This document shows positions 18,314 through 24,974 of a stretch of DNA of 64,000 bases, piece by piece. Under the pieces are notes generated by a model, which ran no database searches, was not told the origin of the DNA, and saw nothing but the letters and a program-made list of their open reading frames with translations. Each line of letters opens with the position of its first letter. Positions within the stretch are counted from its first letter, which is position 1. The position numbers and the translations under genes are program-made. The stretch comes from Sphingobacteriales bacterium 44-61 (GTDB lineage: Bacteria; Bacteroidota; Bacteroidia; Chitinophagales; Chitinophagaceae): NCBI GenBank assembly GCA_001898405.1, contig MKTW01000002.1, positions 311,719-375,718 of the forward strand, in the 5' to 3' direction.

Positions 18314-18349
18314 CAAAAAGAAAACCACCTGCCGTAAAACAGGTGGTTT
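18314..18349 (-). terminator. Terminator for the HMA-domain gene
   Basis: Perfect 10-bp stem AAACCACCTG/CAGGTGGTTT with an 8-base loop; on the minus strand it is followed by TCTTTTTG. A second 7-bp hairpin (AGCCGCC/GGCGGCT, 18363-18381) lies between it and the stop codon. Confidence 0.85.
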
Positions 18350-18388
18350 GAACATATCTGTTAGCCGCCGTCCGGGCGGCTGTTCTCG

Positions 18389-18769
18389 TCAGTTGCCCGA
18401 AGGCTCTTTGGGCTTTGGATGCCCGCCTCCATCCTCAAATTTCTTACAGGTTTTGGGCAAACGCTTATAGGCGTCCTCATTAGCCGGCACATCGTCTGCG
18501 TCAAAACCGGCATTGGCAATCGCCGTTTTGATCTCTTCAATATTGATCCGGTCGGTCACATATTTTACTGTTGTTTCTCCTTTCCTGGTATTGATCGCCA
18601 CGGACTGGATGCCGTCATACCGGTCGAGATAAGTGGTCACCCGCTTTTTGCAATCTTCGCAAAGGATATTCGGGGTTTTGATCTTTGCCGTTTGAACGGG
18701 CTTTACCTGGGCAAAAGAGGCAAGGGTAAAAACCGTCATGGCAAGACTGGTGATCATGAATTTCTTCAT
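18389..18769 (-). CDS. Secreted heavy-metal-associated (HMA) domain protein
   Basis: A signal peptide (residues 1-20, ending LASFAQ) is followed by a ferredoxin-like HMA domain (about residues 27-100). Its metal site is CEDC (Cys37, Cys40) with a following KKRVTTYLDRYDGIQSVAIN helix and strand and ATIANAGFDADD-like AIANAGFDADD at the end. The normal motif is CxxC, and here it is intact. The protein probably binds Cu+ or a similar soft metal in the periplasm. A Pro/Lys-rich tail (GGGHPKPKEPSGN) follows. No copper ATPase is adjacent. It is separated from pyrE by 22 bases and lies on the same strand, so it could be read through from that gene. Confidence 0.87.
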   Translation of the reverse strand: MKKFMITSLAMTVFTLASFAQVKPVQTAKIKTPNILCEDCKKRVTTYLDRYDGIQSVAINTRKGETTVKYVTDRINIEEIKTAIANAGFDADDVPANEDAYKRLPKTCKKFEDGGGHPKPKEPSGN

Positions 18770-18791
18770 AAGGGTGATTTGAGCTTACAAG

Positions 18792-19427
18792 TTACAAAAC
18801 GCCTTTCCAATTGGCCGGATCGTCCCTCCACTTTAACAATATTTCCTGTTCAGAGGGCAATATCATCCCCTTTTCAAGGGCCAGTTCGATCAGGGAGGGG
18901 TAATTGGTGAGAGCCTGGTAAGGCAGTCCATATTTTTCAAAAGCCTGCGCGGCTACAGGGAATCCATAGGTAAAGATGGACACCATTCCGATCACATCCA
19001 GGCCGGCTTCTTTGAGCACATCCACTACCTGCAGGCTGCTTTTGCCTGTTGAAACCAGGTCTTCGATCACCACTGTCTTCTGTCCTTTCTCATAAAACCC
19101 TTCTATCTGGTTGCCCAGTCCATGTTCCTTGGGCTTTGGCCGTACATATATATAAGGCAGTTTCAACTGATCGGCGGCCATCGCTCCCCAGGCTATTCCT
19201 GCTGTGGCCACCCCTGCCAGCAACTCCGCATCAGGGAATTTTTCAAAGATCACATTGCACATTTCCGACTTGATAAAATCGCGGATAAAGGGAAAAGACA
19301 ACACCTTCCTGTTATCACAATAGATAGGGCTTTTCCATCCGCTGGCCCAGGTATAGGGTTGCTGAACGCTCAACTTCACTGCATTTGCCTGCAGCAACTT
19401 TTCTGCAACAGTTTTTTCATTTGTCAT
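18792..19427 (-). CDS. pyrE: Orotate phosphoribosyltransferase
   Basis: The 211-residue protein transfers the phosphoribosyl group of PRPP to orotate, making OMP in UMP synthesis. The PRPP-binding loop is VVIEDLVSTGKSS near residue 121, and YIYVRPKPKEHGLGN supplies the flexible catalytic loop with its Lys residues. SGWKSPIYCDNRKVLSFP at the start is typical of bacterial PyrE. It is separate from pyrR-pyrB and divergent from a Nudix gene across only 29 bases. The Nudix gene and pyrE have overlapping promoter boxes there. Length is normal and all motifs are intact. Confidence 0.96.
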   Translation of the reverse strand: MTNEKTVAEKLLQANAVKLSVQQPYTWASGWKSPIYCDNRKVLSFPFIRDFIKSEMCNVIFEKFPDAELLAGVATAGIAWGAMAADQLKLPYIYVRPKPKEHGLGNQIEGFYEKGQKTVVIEDLVSTGKSSLQVVDVLKEAGLDVIGMVSIFTYGFPVAAQAFEKYGLPYQALTNYPSLIELALEKGMILPSEQEILLKWRDDPANWKGVL

Positions 19428-19431
19428 GGCG

Positions 19432-19452
19432 CGAAGATAGGCCGTATCTTTA
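19432..19452. promoter_or_regulatory. Face-to-face promoter boxes of pyrE and the Nudix gene
   Basis: TATCTTTA (19445-19452, plus) and TATCTTCG (19432-19439, minus) each match the -7 consensus in seven of eight positions and end four bases before their ATGs. The whole intergenic space is 29 bases, so any -33 element lies inside the opposite gene and polymerases would exclude each other. Confidence 0.4.
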
Positions 19453-19456
19453 CTTC

Positions 19457-20080
19457 ATGCACCTGAAAATCTATTTCAACGATAAGCCTCTTTTTCTCTG
19501 CGATGTCATTGATTCGGTCATTGAGCCTTATCTGCATCATGATGATGCGGTGTTCATTGATGAGCTGAATATCCATACCATCAAGTCGATGATCCATGAA
19601 ATGCAGCAGCAAAAAGTGCACGCAGGTGTGTTCCGGCACCAGGACCTGAACGAACTAAAAAAAGCTTTCTTTAAAAAATTTACGCTGATACAGGCTGCAG
19701 GCGGATTGATCAGGAATGAAAAAGAAGAGACCCTGCTGATCTTCCGGAGAGGGAAATGGGACCTGCCAAAAGGAAAACTGGATGATGGTGAAACCCTGGA
19801 ACAATGCGCTGTGCGGGAAGTGCTGGAAGAAACAGGGCTGAAAGTAAAACTGGTCGCTCCTTTATTGATCACCTACCATACCTATCATCAGGGCACAAGC
19901 TTTATACTGAAAGAATCGCACTGGTACACGATGAAAACAAACAGCCATCAGGCATTGGTACCGCAAACAGAAGAAGACATAGAACAGGTAAAATGGGTGG
20001 ATGATCTTTCGCTCCCGCCTTATCTTCCCCTTGCTTATCCTTCCATTGTAGATGTATTAAAGGCTTGGCTGGCGAAATGA
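19457..20080 (+). CDS. Nudix hydrolase
   Basis: The 207-residue protein has a complete Nudix box, GKLDDGETLEQCAVREVLEETGL near residue 105, including the REVLEE metal-binding core. An N-terminal extension of about 75 residues (MHLKIYFNDKPLFLCDVID...) precedes the fold and has a beta/alpha pattern I cannot name. The DLPKGKLDDGE lead-in resembles Ap4A/NTP-diphosphate hydrolases. Substrate is unknown. Its start at 19457 follows a promoter-like box directly. The last 24 bases overlap, tail to tail, with the thioesterase gene. Confidence 0.9.
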   Translation: MHLKIYFNDKPLFLCDVIDSVIEPYLHHDDAVFIDELNIHTIKSMIHEMQQQKVHAGVFRHQDLNELKKAFFKKFTLIQAAGGLIRNEKEETLLIFRRGKWDLPKGKLDDGETLEQCAVREVLEETGLKVKLVAPLLITYHTYHQGTSFILKESHWYTMKTNSHQALVPQTEEDIEQVKWVDDLSLPPYLPLAYPSIVDVLKAWLAK

Positions 20081-20515
20081 TTCTTTCTTGGGAATTATTG
20101 CTACGGTAAGGCGGCTTACACAGATCATTTTTCCGAGTTCATCATAGATGCGGATATCCCATACATGCGTGTTCAATCCCAGGTGAAGCGGAGTTCCAAC
20201 GCCTGTTACATATCCTTCTGTGGCGCTGCGTATATGATTGGCATTGATCTCAAGACCCACACAAACCAGTTTCTGATGATCCACTACCAGGGCTGAAGCC
20301 ACACTGCCGATCGTTTCGGCCAGTACGCAGGAAGCACCTCCATGGAGCAGCCCGTAAGGTTGTTTAGTGCGGTGATCAACCGGCATACGGGCCTTCAGGA
20401 AATCCATACCCAGTTCCACCCACTCAATACCAAGATGTTCAGCAATAGTACCTGGACCAAAGGTTGCCAGCTTTTCAATGCGGAGATCTTTTTCAAACCA
20501 GATAGGAACTGACAT
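20057..20515 (-). CDS. Hotdog-fold thioesterase (PaaI/MenI-like)
   Basis: A 152-residue hotdog protein. The signature is QPYGLLHGGASCVLAETIGS (residues 52-71), in which the Gly-Gly turn and the Glu at the start of the long helix form the active site of the PaaI/YbdB/MenI subgroup. The enzyme hydrolyses acyl-CoA thioesters; for MenI the substrate is DHNA-CoA in menaquinone synthesis, but no men genes are nearby. It is separated from coaD by one base and sits on the same strand, so pyrR-pyrB-coaD-thioesterase probably form one transcript. The end overlaps the Nudix gene by 24 bases. Confidence 0.88.
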   Translation of the reverse strand: MSVPIWFEKDLRIEKLATFGPGTIAEHLGIEWVELGMDFLKARMPVDHRTKQPYGLLHGGASCVLAETIGSVASALVVDHQKLVCVGLEINANHIRSATEGYVTGVGTPLHLGLNTHVWDIRIYDELGKMICVSRLTVAIIPKKESFRQPSL

Positions 20516-20516
20516 A

Positions 20517-20990
20517 TTATTTCTTCTTTAGTGTTCTGTAAACTTCATCAGGAAGGAAAAGCCGGGCATCGCCTCCGTTGCGGATTATATCGCGTACAAT
20601 TGTGGATGCTACTGATGTGTATTTGGGCTCTCCGGTAAGGAAGATCGTTTCGATTGTGTTATCAAGCGTACGGTTGGCATCAGCAATCGTTTTTTCATAT
20701 TCAAAATCGCTTACATAGCGGATGCCACGGAGAATAAATTGAGCACCGATCGTTTTGCAATAATTGATCGTCAATCCTTCATATACGCCGCCCTCTACTT
20801 TGTCTTCATGTTCATAAATTTCATTGATCCACTGCACGCGTTGTTCAGCAGAGAACATCGGCACTTTGGCTGCATTGAGGCCTACACCTACAATGATCTT
20901 ATCAAATAAAGGAAGGGCGCGATTGATAATGTCTACATGCCCAAGTGTGATGGGATCAAAAGTACCGGGAAACAAGCAAATACGGCTCAT
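20517..20990 (-). CDS. coaD: Pantetheine-phosphate adenylyltransferase
   Basis: CoaD transfers AMP from ATP to 4'-phosphopantetheine, the fourth step of CoA synthesis. The nucleotidyltransferase motif GTFDPITLGHVDII (residues 9-22) with the TxGH signature, the RGIRYVSDFEYE substrate region and the SVASTIVRDI end are all present in 157 residues. The hexameric cytosolic enzyme is expected to be essential. It lies between pyrB (26 bases upstream) and the thioesterase (one base downstream), so a CoA gene is transcribed with pyrimidine genes here. Confidence 0.97.
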   Translation of the reverse strand: MSRICLFPGTFDPITLGHVDIINRALPLFDKIIVGVGLNAAKVPMFSAEQRVQWINEIYEHEDKVEGGVYEGLTINYCKTIGAQFILRGIRYVSDFEYEKTIADANRTLDNTIETIFLTGEPKYTSVASTIVRDIIRNGGDARLFLPDEVYRTLKKK

Positions 20991-21016
20991 GCTGTAAGAT
21001 TGAATGCTTTTAATTA

Positions 21017-21943
21017 TTAATTTCTCCGTTCGGATAATAAGTAAAGTACCGCCATTCTTACTGCCACTCCATTTTCCACCTGTTGCAATATAATGGACTG
21101 CTTACTGTCTGCTACATCACTGTCAAGTTCCACGCCTCTGTTGATCGGTCCCGGGTGCATGATCACAATTTCTTTATGCAAGCTATCGAGCATTTTACGG
21201 CTGATGCCATAAGCAAGATTGTATTCCCGCAGCGAAGAGAACAGCACCTGGTTCTGCCGCTCCAGTTGAATGCGCAACACATTCGCCACATCACACCATT
21301 CCAGGGTTTCCCGGAGATTATAGCTCACTTCCACACCAAGTGCTTCGCGGATATATTTCGGGATCAATGTGGGCGGGCCGCAAACAGCCACTTCAGCACC
21401 CATTTTTTTCAACAGGTAAATATTACTTTGTGCCACACGGCTGTGCATGATATCACCGATGATCGCTACTTTTTTTCCTTCCAGTCCACCGGTCTTTTCT
21501 TTTATTGAAAAAGCATCAAGCAAGCCCTGTGTGGGATGCTCATTGATACCGTCGCCTGCGTTGATGATCGCAGCAGGGATATGTTGCGCAAGGAAATGGG
21601 GCGCTCCGCTGGCACTATGCCGCATCACCACCATATCCACTTTCATCGAAAGGATATTATTGACCGTATCAAGCAGGGTTTCCCCCTTTGCTACGGAAGA
21701 AGAAGAAGCGGTAAAATTCACAGTGTCGGCCGAAAGACGTTTTTCTGCCAGCTCAAAAGATATCCGTGTTCGGGTAGAGTTCTCAAAGAAAAGATTCACT
21801 ACCACTACATCGCGGAGGGGTGGTACTTTCTTAACAGGGCGTTGCAGTACTTCCTTGAACTGCTCTGCCGTTTGTAAAATAAGGGAAATATCGTTGGCCG
21901 AAAGGTCTTTAATGCCCAGCAGGTGTCGTGTAGATAGTTGCAT
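21017..21943 (-). CDS. pyrB: Aspartate carbamoyltransferase catalytic subunit
   Basis: PyrB condenses carbamoyl phosphate with aspartate. The carbamoyl-phosphate loop FENSTRTRISFE (about residues 54-65) and the C-terminal HPGPINRGVELDSDVAD (262-278) are intact in 308 residues. The regulatory subunit gene pyrI is not adjacent, so this looks like the class with a stand-alone or differently associated catalytic trimer. It follows pyrR by 23 bases on the same strand, as in many Bacteroidota and Firmicutes pyr operons. Confidence 0.97.
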   Translation of the reverse strand: MQLSTRHLLGIKDLSANDISLILQTAEQFKEVLQRPVKKVPPLRDVVVVNLFFENSTRTRISFELAEKRLSADTVNFTASSSSVAKGETLLDTVNNILSMKVDMVVMRHSASGAPHFLAQHIPAAIINAGDGINEHPTQGLLDAFSIKEKTGGLEGKKVAIIGDIMHSRVAQSNIYLLKKMGAEVAVCGPPTLIPKYIREALGVEVSYNLRETLEWCDVANVLRIQLERQNQVLFSSLREYNLAYGISRKMLDSLHKEIVIMHPGPINRGVELDSDVADSKQSIILQQVENGVAVRMAVLYLLSERRN

Positions 21944-21966
21944 TAAAAAGCGAAATTAGGGCTTTC

Positions 21967-22494
21967 TTAGTAATCCAGCAACGCCACTTCTTCCCTGTCG
22001 TCTTTTTTCTTCCAGTACACTTTTACCCGTTGGGACACGATGGAATCAATTGCTTTTCCTACATAATCGGGCTGGATGGGGAATTGGCGGCTGAAACGGC
22101 GGTCGATCAGCACACAAAGCTCTACTTTTTCAGGCCTGCCAAAATCAAGGAGCGCATCCAGTGCTGCGCGGATAGTGCGGCCCGTATATAATACATCGTC
22201 GATCAATACCACTCTTTTTCCTTCAATAGAGAAAGGGATATCGGTCTGATTGGCGATATGTAATTCTTTCCGGATATCATCACGGTAAAAGGTAATGTCC
22301 AGTTTGCCATATTGTACATTGGTGCCGGGAAATTCTTTACGGATCGCTTCCACCACCTGGTCCGATAAATATATACCACGGGGCTGCAATCCGATCAATA
22401 CCGTATTGGCCAGCTCACTGTTATTTTCAAGTATCTGATGCGCCAGTCTTTTAATGGTAATGGCCAGTTGAGATTCGGTGAGGATAGATTTCAA
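21967..22494 (-). CDS. pyrR: PyrR bifunctional regulator/uracil phosphoribosyltransferase
   Basis: The 175-residue protein is of phosphoribosyltransferase type I: PRPP loop VVLIDDVLYTGRTIRAA (about residues 95-111), IGLQPRGIYLSDQV near residue 35 and FYRDD near residue 70, all hallmarks of PyrR. In Gram-positives PyrR binds a pyr mRNA anti-antiterminator when UMP is high. Whether it regulates in Bacteroidota or acts mainly as a uracil salvage enzyme is not clear. No attenuator-like terminator/antiterminator pair is visible between pyrR and pyrB (only 23 bases). A dyad in front of the gene (22505-22542) is a possible control site. Confidence 0.95.
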   Translation of the reverse strand: MKSILTESQLAITIKRLAHQILENNSELANTVLIGLQPRGIYLSDQVVEAIRKEFPGTNVQYGKLDITFYRDDIRKELHIANQTDIPFSIEGKRVVLIDDVLYTGRTIRAALDALLDFGRPEKVELCVLIDRRFSRQFPIQPDYVGKAIDSIVSQRVKVYWKKKDDREEVALLDY

Positions 22495-22504
22495 GAATGC
22501 TAAT

Positions 22505-22542
22505 TTGATGTAAAATTAAAGAATTGTGGGGGAATACATCAA
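22505..22542 (-). promoter_or_regulatory. Inverted repeat in front of pyrR
   Basis: TTGATGTA (22505-22512) and TACATCAA (22535-22542) are perfect 8-base arms around a 22-base spacer. On the minus strand the spacer holds TAATTTTA, a near match to the -7 box. The dyad begins 11 bases before the pyrR ATG, so it could be an operator, or a hairpin in the leader. Confidence 0.35.
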
Positions 22543-22550
22543 CCCGGCAA

Positions 22551-22596
22551 TTATAGAAAAGTAATGGCCATTGTATAGCTGTTCAATGGCCATTAC
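22551..22596 (-). terminator. Terminator of the beta-barrel gene at 22603
   Basis: Perfect 13-bp stem GTAATGGCCATTG/CAATGGCCATTAC with a 10-base loop; on the minus strand it runs into TTTTCTATAA. It separates the barrel gene from pyrR. Confidence 0.88.
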
Positions 22597-22602
22597 CGAC
22601 TG

Positions 22603-23142
22603 TTACTTTTTAAAAGAAAAATTATACCCTATATTGATCCCTACCCATGCATTCGAGGATCCATCCTTTGAAGCGCTGATATAGCGTACACCGAAATCAA
22701 ATCCGTTTTTCACTGTTGCACCCATTCCGAAAGCCCAGGTGAAAGCTCCGTCTGAATTAGTAGCAGAGACAGATCCAACCGTTGCTTTGGCACTGAAAAT
22801 ACTGTACCCTGCCTGGGGTTCTAAATAAATTCCTTTAAGATTCTGGCGGTACCCCAACAAAAAAGGGATAATCCGGAGATTAAGCTTGTCTACTGTTGCC
22901 GCCTCCTGCCATTCTTCTTTTATTTTAAAAATACTGTAGCTTGTTGTAAAAGTCAGTTGGCCTGCTTTGCCGACACCATAAAATCCTTTGAGATAAGGGC
23001 CAAATCCGACATTAGCCAGTGTTGCAAAATCGTCGAGAGGAATACCGATATCTGCTCCTACACCTATTTGGTTATTTCCTTTCTGTGAGTAACCGGCAAA
23101 TGAGATGCAAAAGAGAATAACTGCTAATGATAGCTTCTTCAT
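22603..23142 (-). CDS. Small outer-membrane beta-barrel protein
   Basis: Signal peptide (MKKLSLAVILFCISFAGYSQ) followed by about 160 residues of alternating strands that begin QIGVGADIGIPLDDF and end VGINIGYNFSFKK, an aromatic C-terminus suited to BAM insertion. The start is similar to that of the barrel at 24156 (LGAGINVGLPVGD), so the two may be paralogues. Function is unknown. It is the last of three tandem barrel genes on this strand, each with its own terminator, so they are probably expressed separately. Confidence 0.82.
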   Translation of the reverse strand: MKKLSLAVILFCISFAGYSQKGNNQIGVGADIGIPLDDFATLANVGFGPYLKGFYGVGKAGQLTFTTSYSIFKIKEEWQEAATVDKLNLRIIPFLLGYRQNLKGIYLEPQAGYSIFSAKATVGSVSATNSDGAFTWAFGMGATVKNGFDFGVRYISASKDGSSNAWVGINIGYNFSFKK

Positions 23143-23233
23143 AAATGGTGGTTTGGGTTTGGTTTAAAAGGTTTAAAAGCGGTATAAAAATAATATTGGT
23201 TCCTGGGAAAAGAAAGTTAAAAGACAAGTGTTC

Positions 23234-23286
23234 CAAAAGAAAAAGAGGCCGGCCCCATGTTTGCAAACACAGGAAACGACCTCTTT
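23234..23286 (-). terminator. Terminator of the barrel gene at 23313
   Basis: Outer arms AAAGAGGCCG (23242-23251) and CGACCTCTTT (23277-23286) pair with one G-U. The loop itself holds the palindrome TGTTTGCAAACA. On the minus strand a TTTCTTTT tract follows. The stem resembles that of the next terminator at 24080. Confidence 0.8.
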
Positions 23287-23312
23287 ATTCAACTTACTAT
23301 TCTGAGAAGTTA

Positions 23313-23900
23313 CTATTTACTTCCAAATGTATAAGAAAGCCCTATATGAAAACCTGAGCTTTTTGCAGACACGCCTTCACCATCTACAATATTGGAAATG
23401 CCAATATTGTAGCGGGCTCCGATGCCCAGGCCATTTGAAAGCCGGTAGCCAAGACCAACAGCCCAGCTAAAATTAATTGACTTAAAAGAATCTTTAACAT
23501 CAGTAGTTTCTTCGTCACTGCCCATTTTAGATTTTACTTTTGCACTTGTCAGGAAACCAACCTGCGGGCCAGTCTCTCCATAAAAGCCAGAAGCATTGTA
23601 CTGCAACAATACAGGGATATTAATATAATTCAGTTTCAAGTCGATTGATGCGCTACCTTCTTTTTGTTTATTACCTTCCTGTGAATATAAAAGTTCGGGC
23701 TGCACGCTAAAAGTTTCACTCAGGGAAAAATTTACGAATGCTCCACCTGCGAGACCTATTTTTGTTTTCCTGGATGTTTCGAGATCTTCTTCTCCAGTGA
23801 CTTTGTAAAAATTAGCACCGGCTTTTACTCCATACTTGATCTGTGCTTGAGAATACATGCCGGCAGACAGCAATAAAGCCATCAAAAATACTTTTTTCAT
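23313..23900 (-). CDS. Porin-family outer-membrane beta-barrel protein (PF13568-like)
   Basis: A 195-residue protein with signal peptide MKKVFLMALLLSAGMYSQAQ. The pattern IKYGVKAGANFYKVTG, GGAFVNFSLSETFSVQPELLYSQEG, YINIPVLLQY and GPQVGFLTSAKVK is the usual order of the Bacteroidota OMP_b-brl_2 family (eight-stranded barrels). It ends HIGLSYTFGSK. Ligand and role are unknown. It belongs to a different subfamily from its two neighbours. A promoter with both elements lies upstream (23933-23963). Confidence 0.87.
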   Translation of the reverse strand: MKKVFLMALLLSAGMYSQAQIKYGVKAGANFYKVTGEEDLETSRKTKIGLAGGAFVNFSLSETFSVQPELLYSQEGNKQKEGSASIDLKLNYINIPVLLQYNASGFYGETGPQVGFLTSAKVKSKMGSDEETTDVKDSFKSINFSWAVGLGYRLSNGLGIGARYNIGISNIVDGEGVSAKSSGFHIGLSYTFGSK

Positions 23901-23932
23901 AAGCGTTTTTTAATTTTAAAAATTGATTCTTA

Positions 23933-23963
23933 CAAAACTATAATTAGTTTTTTTCTCTTGCAA
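23933..23963 (-). promoter_or_regulatory. Putative promoter of the barrel gene at 23313
   Basis: On the minus strand TTG (23961-23963), a 20-base spacer, then TAGTTTTG (23933-23940), which is an exact TAnnTTTG. The ATG follows 32 bases later. Confidence 0.55.
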
Positions 23964-24070
23964 CTGTATCGTAAAAAAGCAAGTAGAAGTACTCGACTTC
24001 ATCATGTATATTACGAAACAGGTTTTTGGAACGGATAACAAGTAATCATAAAAGCCAACAAACTCTTTTA

Positions 24071-24117
24071 CTAAATAAGAAAGAGGCCGCCTCTTTCATT
24101 TTTGAGACGGCCTCTTT
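24071..24117 (-). terminator. Terminator of the barrel gene at 24156
   Basis: Perfect 10-bp stem AAAGAGGCCG (24080-24089) and CGGCCTCTTT (24108-24117). On the minus strand the exit is CTTATTTAG, a weak T tract. The arms are nearly the same as in the terminator at 23234. Confidence 0.7.
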
Positions 24118-24155
24118 AAAAAGTATAGCTGATCTGTAGATCTAATCCGGTCAAA

Positions 24156-24641
24156 TTAGAATTTAACAACGCCTGAGAGACCTAACCAGCTTGTTGTACC
24201 ATTATCAGAAATAGCATTGTAGCTAAGAGCCAGTTGGAATTTACCTGCATCATAACCTACCTGAGGTTTGTAAGCAAATCCACCGCCATCAGCATCTCCG
24301 GTGAAGAAGCCATAACCTACCTGGCCACCTACAAAGAATTGCTCAGAAGGATAAACACGCGCACCTACCAGGATAGGAACTGCACCAAATTTTGGCTTTA
24401 CACCAGGAGCCAGTTCTTTACCCAGGAAATGTGTGTAACCAACTGTAGCCAGACCTTTAACAGTTTCGCTAAGACCTAATTCGCCTTGCAGTTCTGCACC
24501 TATTGCAAAGTTGGCTGCATCTTTAATATCGCCAACAGGAAGGCCTACATTGATACCAGCACCAAGTTTAAAATCTTTCTGTGCGTTTAGACCAATAAAT
24601 CCAGCAACTGTAAACGCTGCTGCGAGAAACACTTTCTTCAT
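24156..24641 (-). CDS. Small outer-membrane beta-barrel protein
   Basis: Signal peptide (MKKVFLAAAFTVAGFIGLNAQ) and about 140 residues of Gly-rich strands: KLGAGINVGLPVGDIKDAANFAIGAE, then VGARVYPSEQFFVGGQVGYGF and WLGLSGVVKF at the end. C-terminal Phe fits an outer-membrane barrel. It looks like a paralogue of the protein at 22603. Codon use is rather uniform and repetitive (many ACC and GCT-type codons on the coding strand), which suggests high expression. It has the best promoter in the window (24677-24707). Function unknown. Confidence 0.84.
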   Translation of the reverse strand: MKKVFLAAAFTVAGFIGLNAQKDFKLGAGINVGLPVGDIKDAANFAIGAELQGELGLSETVKGLATVGYTHFLGKELAPGVKPKFGAVPILVGARVYPSEQFFVGGQVGYGFFTGDADGGGFAYKPQVGYDAGKFQLALSYNAISDNGTTSWLGLSGVVKF

Positions 24642-24676
24642 TTAATTTTGTTTAAGGTTTGAATGAATAATGATCG

Positions 24677-24707
24677 CAAACATAATGTGCGGATTTTCAA
24701 ATACAAA
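24677..24707 (-). promoter_or_regulatory. Complete Bacteroidota-type promoter of the barrel gene at 24156
   Basis: Minus strand: TTTG (24704-24707), 19-base spacer, TATGTTTG (24677-24684). This fits TTTG-N19-TAnnTTTG exactly. The ATG is 35 bases downstream of the -7 box. Confidence 0.75.
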
Positions 24708-24894
24708 ATAAACTAGCCAAAAAAAAGTTAATACCGCTGATCACAAAAAAGATCAAATATTATGCTTTCGATAAAATAAAATTTATACTGACGCGCGCGA
24801 CAACATATTGTTGATGCAGCAAACATAATCACGCCTTACTTCAGATATCCGATAAGTTGGTTGAATTGCGATTATTCACGCTTGAGTTGTTACA

Positions 24895-24955
24895 AATAAA
24901 AACCGTCAGTAAGTAATAAAAACAATACCAATTGCATTTTATTACCTACTGACGG
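24895..24955 (-). terminator. Terminator of pruA
   Basis: CCGTCAGTA-A-GTAATAAAA pairs with TTTTATTAC-C-TACTGACGG, giving an 18-bp stem with one mismatch. On the minus strand it exits into TTTTTATTTG. The rest of the space 24642-24974 holds the promoter at 24677 and AT-rich DNA without a frame. Confidence 0.9.
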
Positions 24956-24974
24956 CGTTCAAATAAAACCTTAA

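Noticed and set aside
19385-19456. Longer N-terminus for the Nudix protein
   Set aside because: It would overlap the divergent pyrE start and includes the promoter box.
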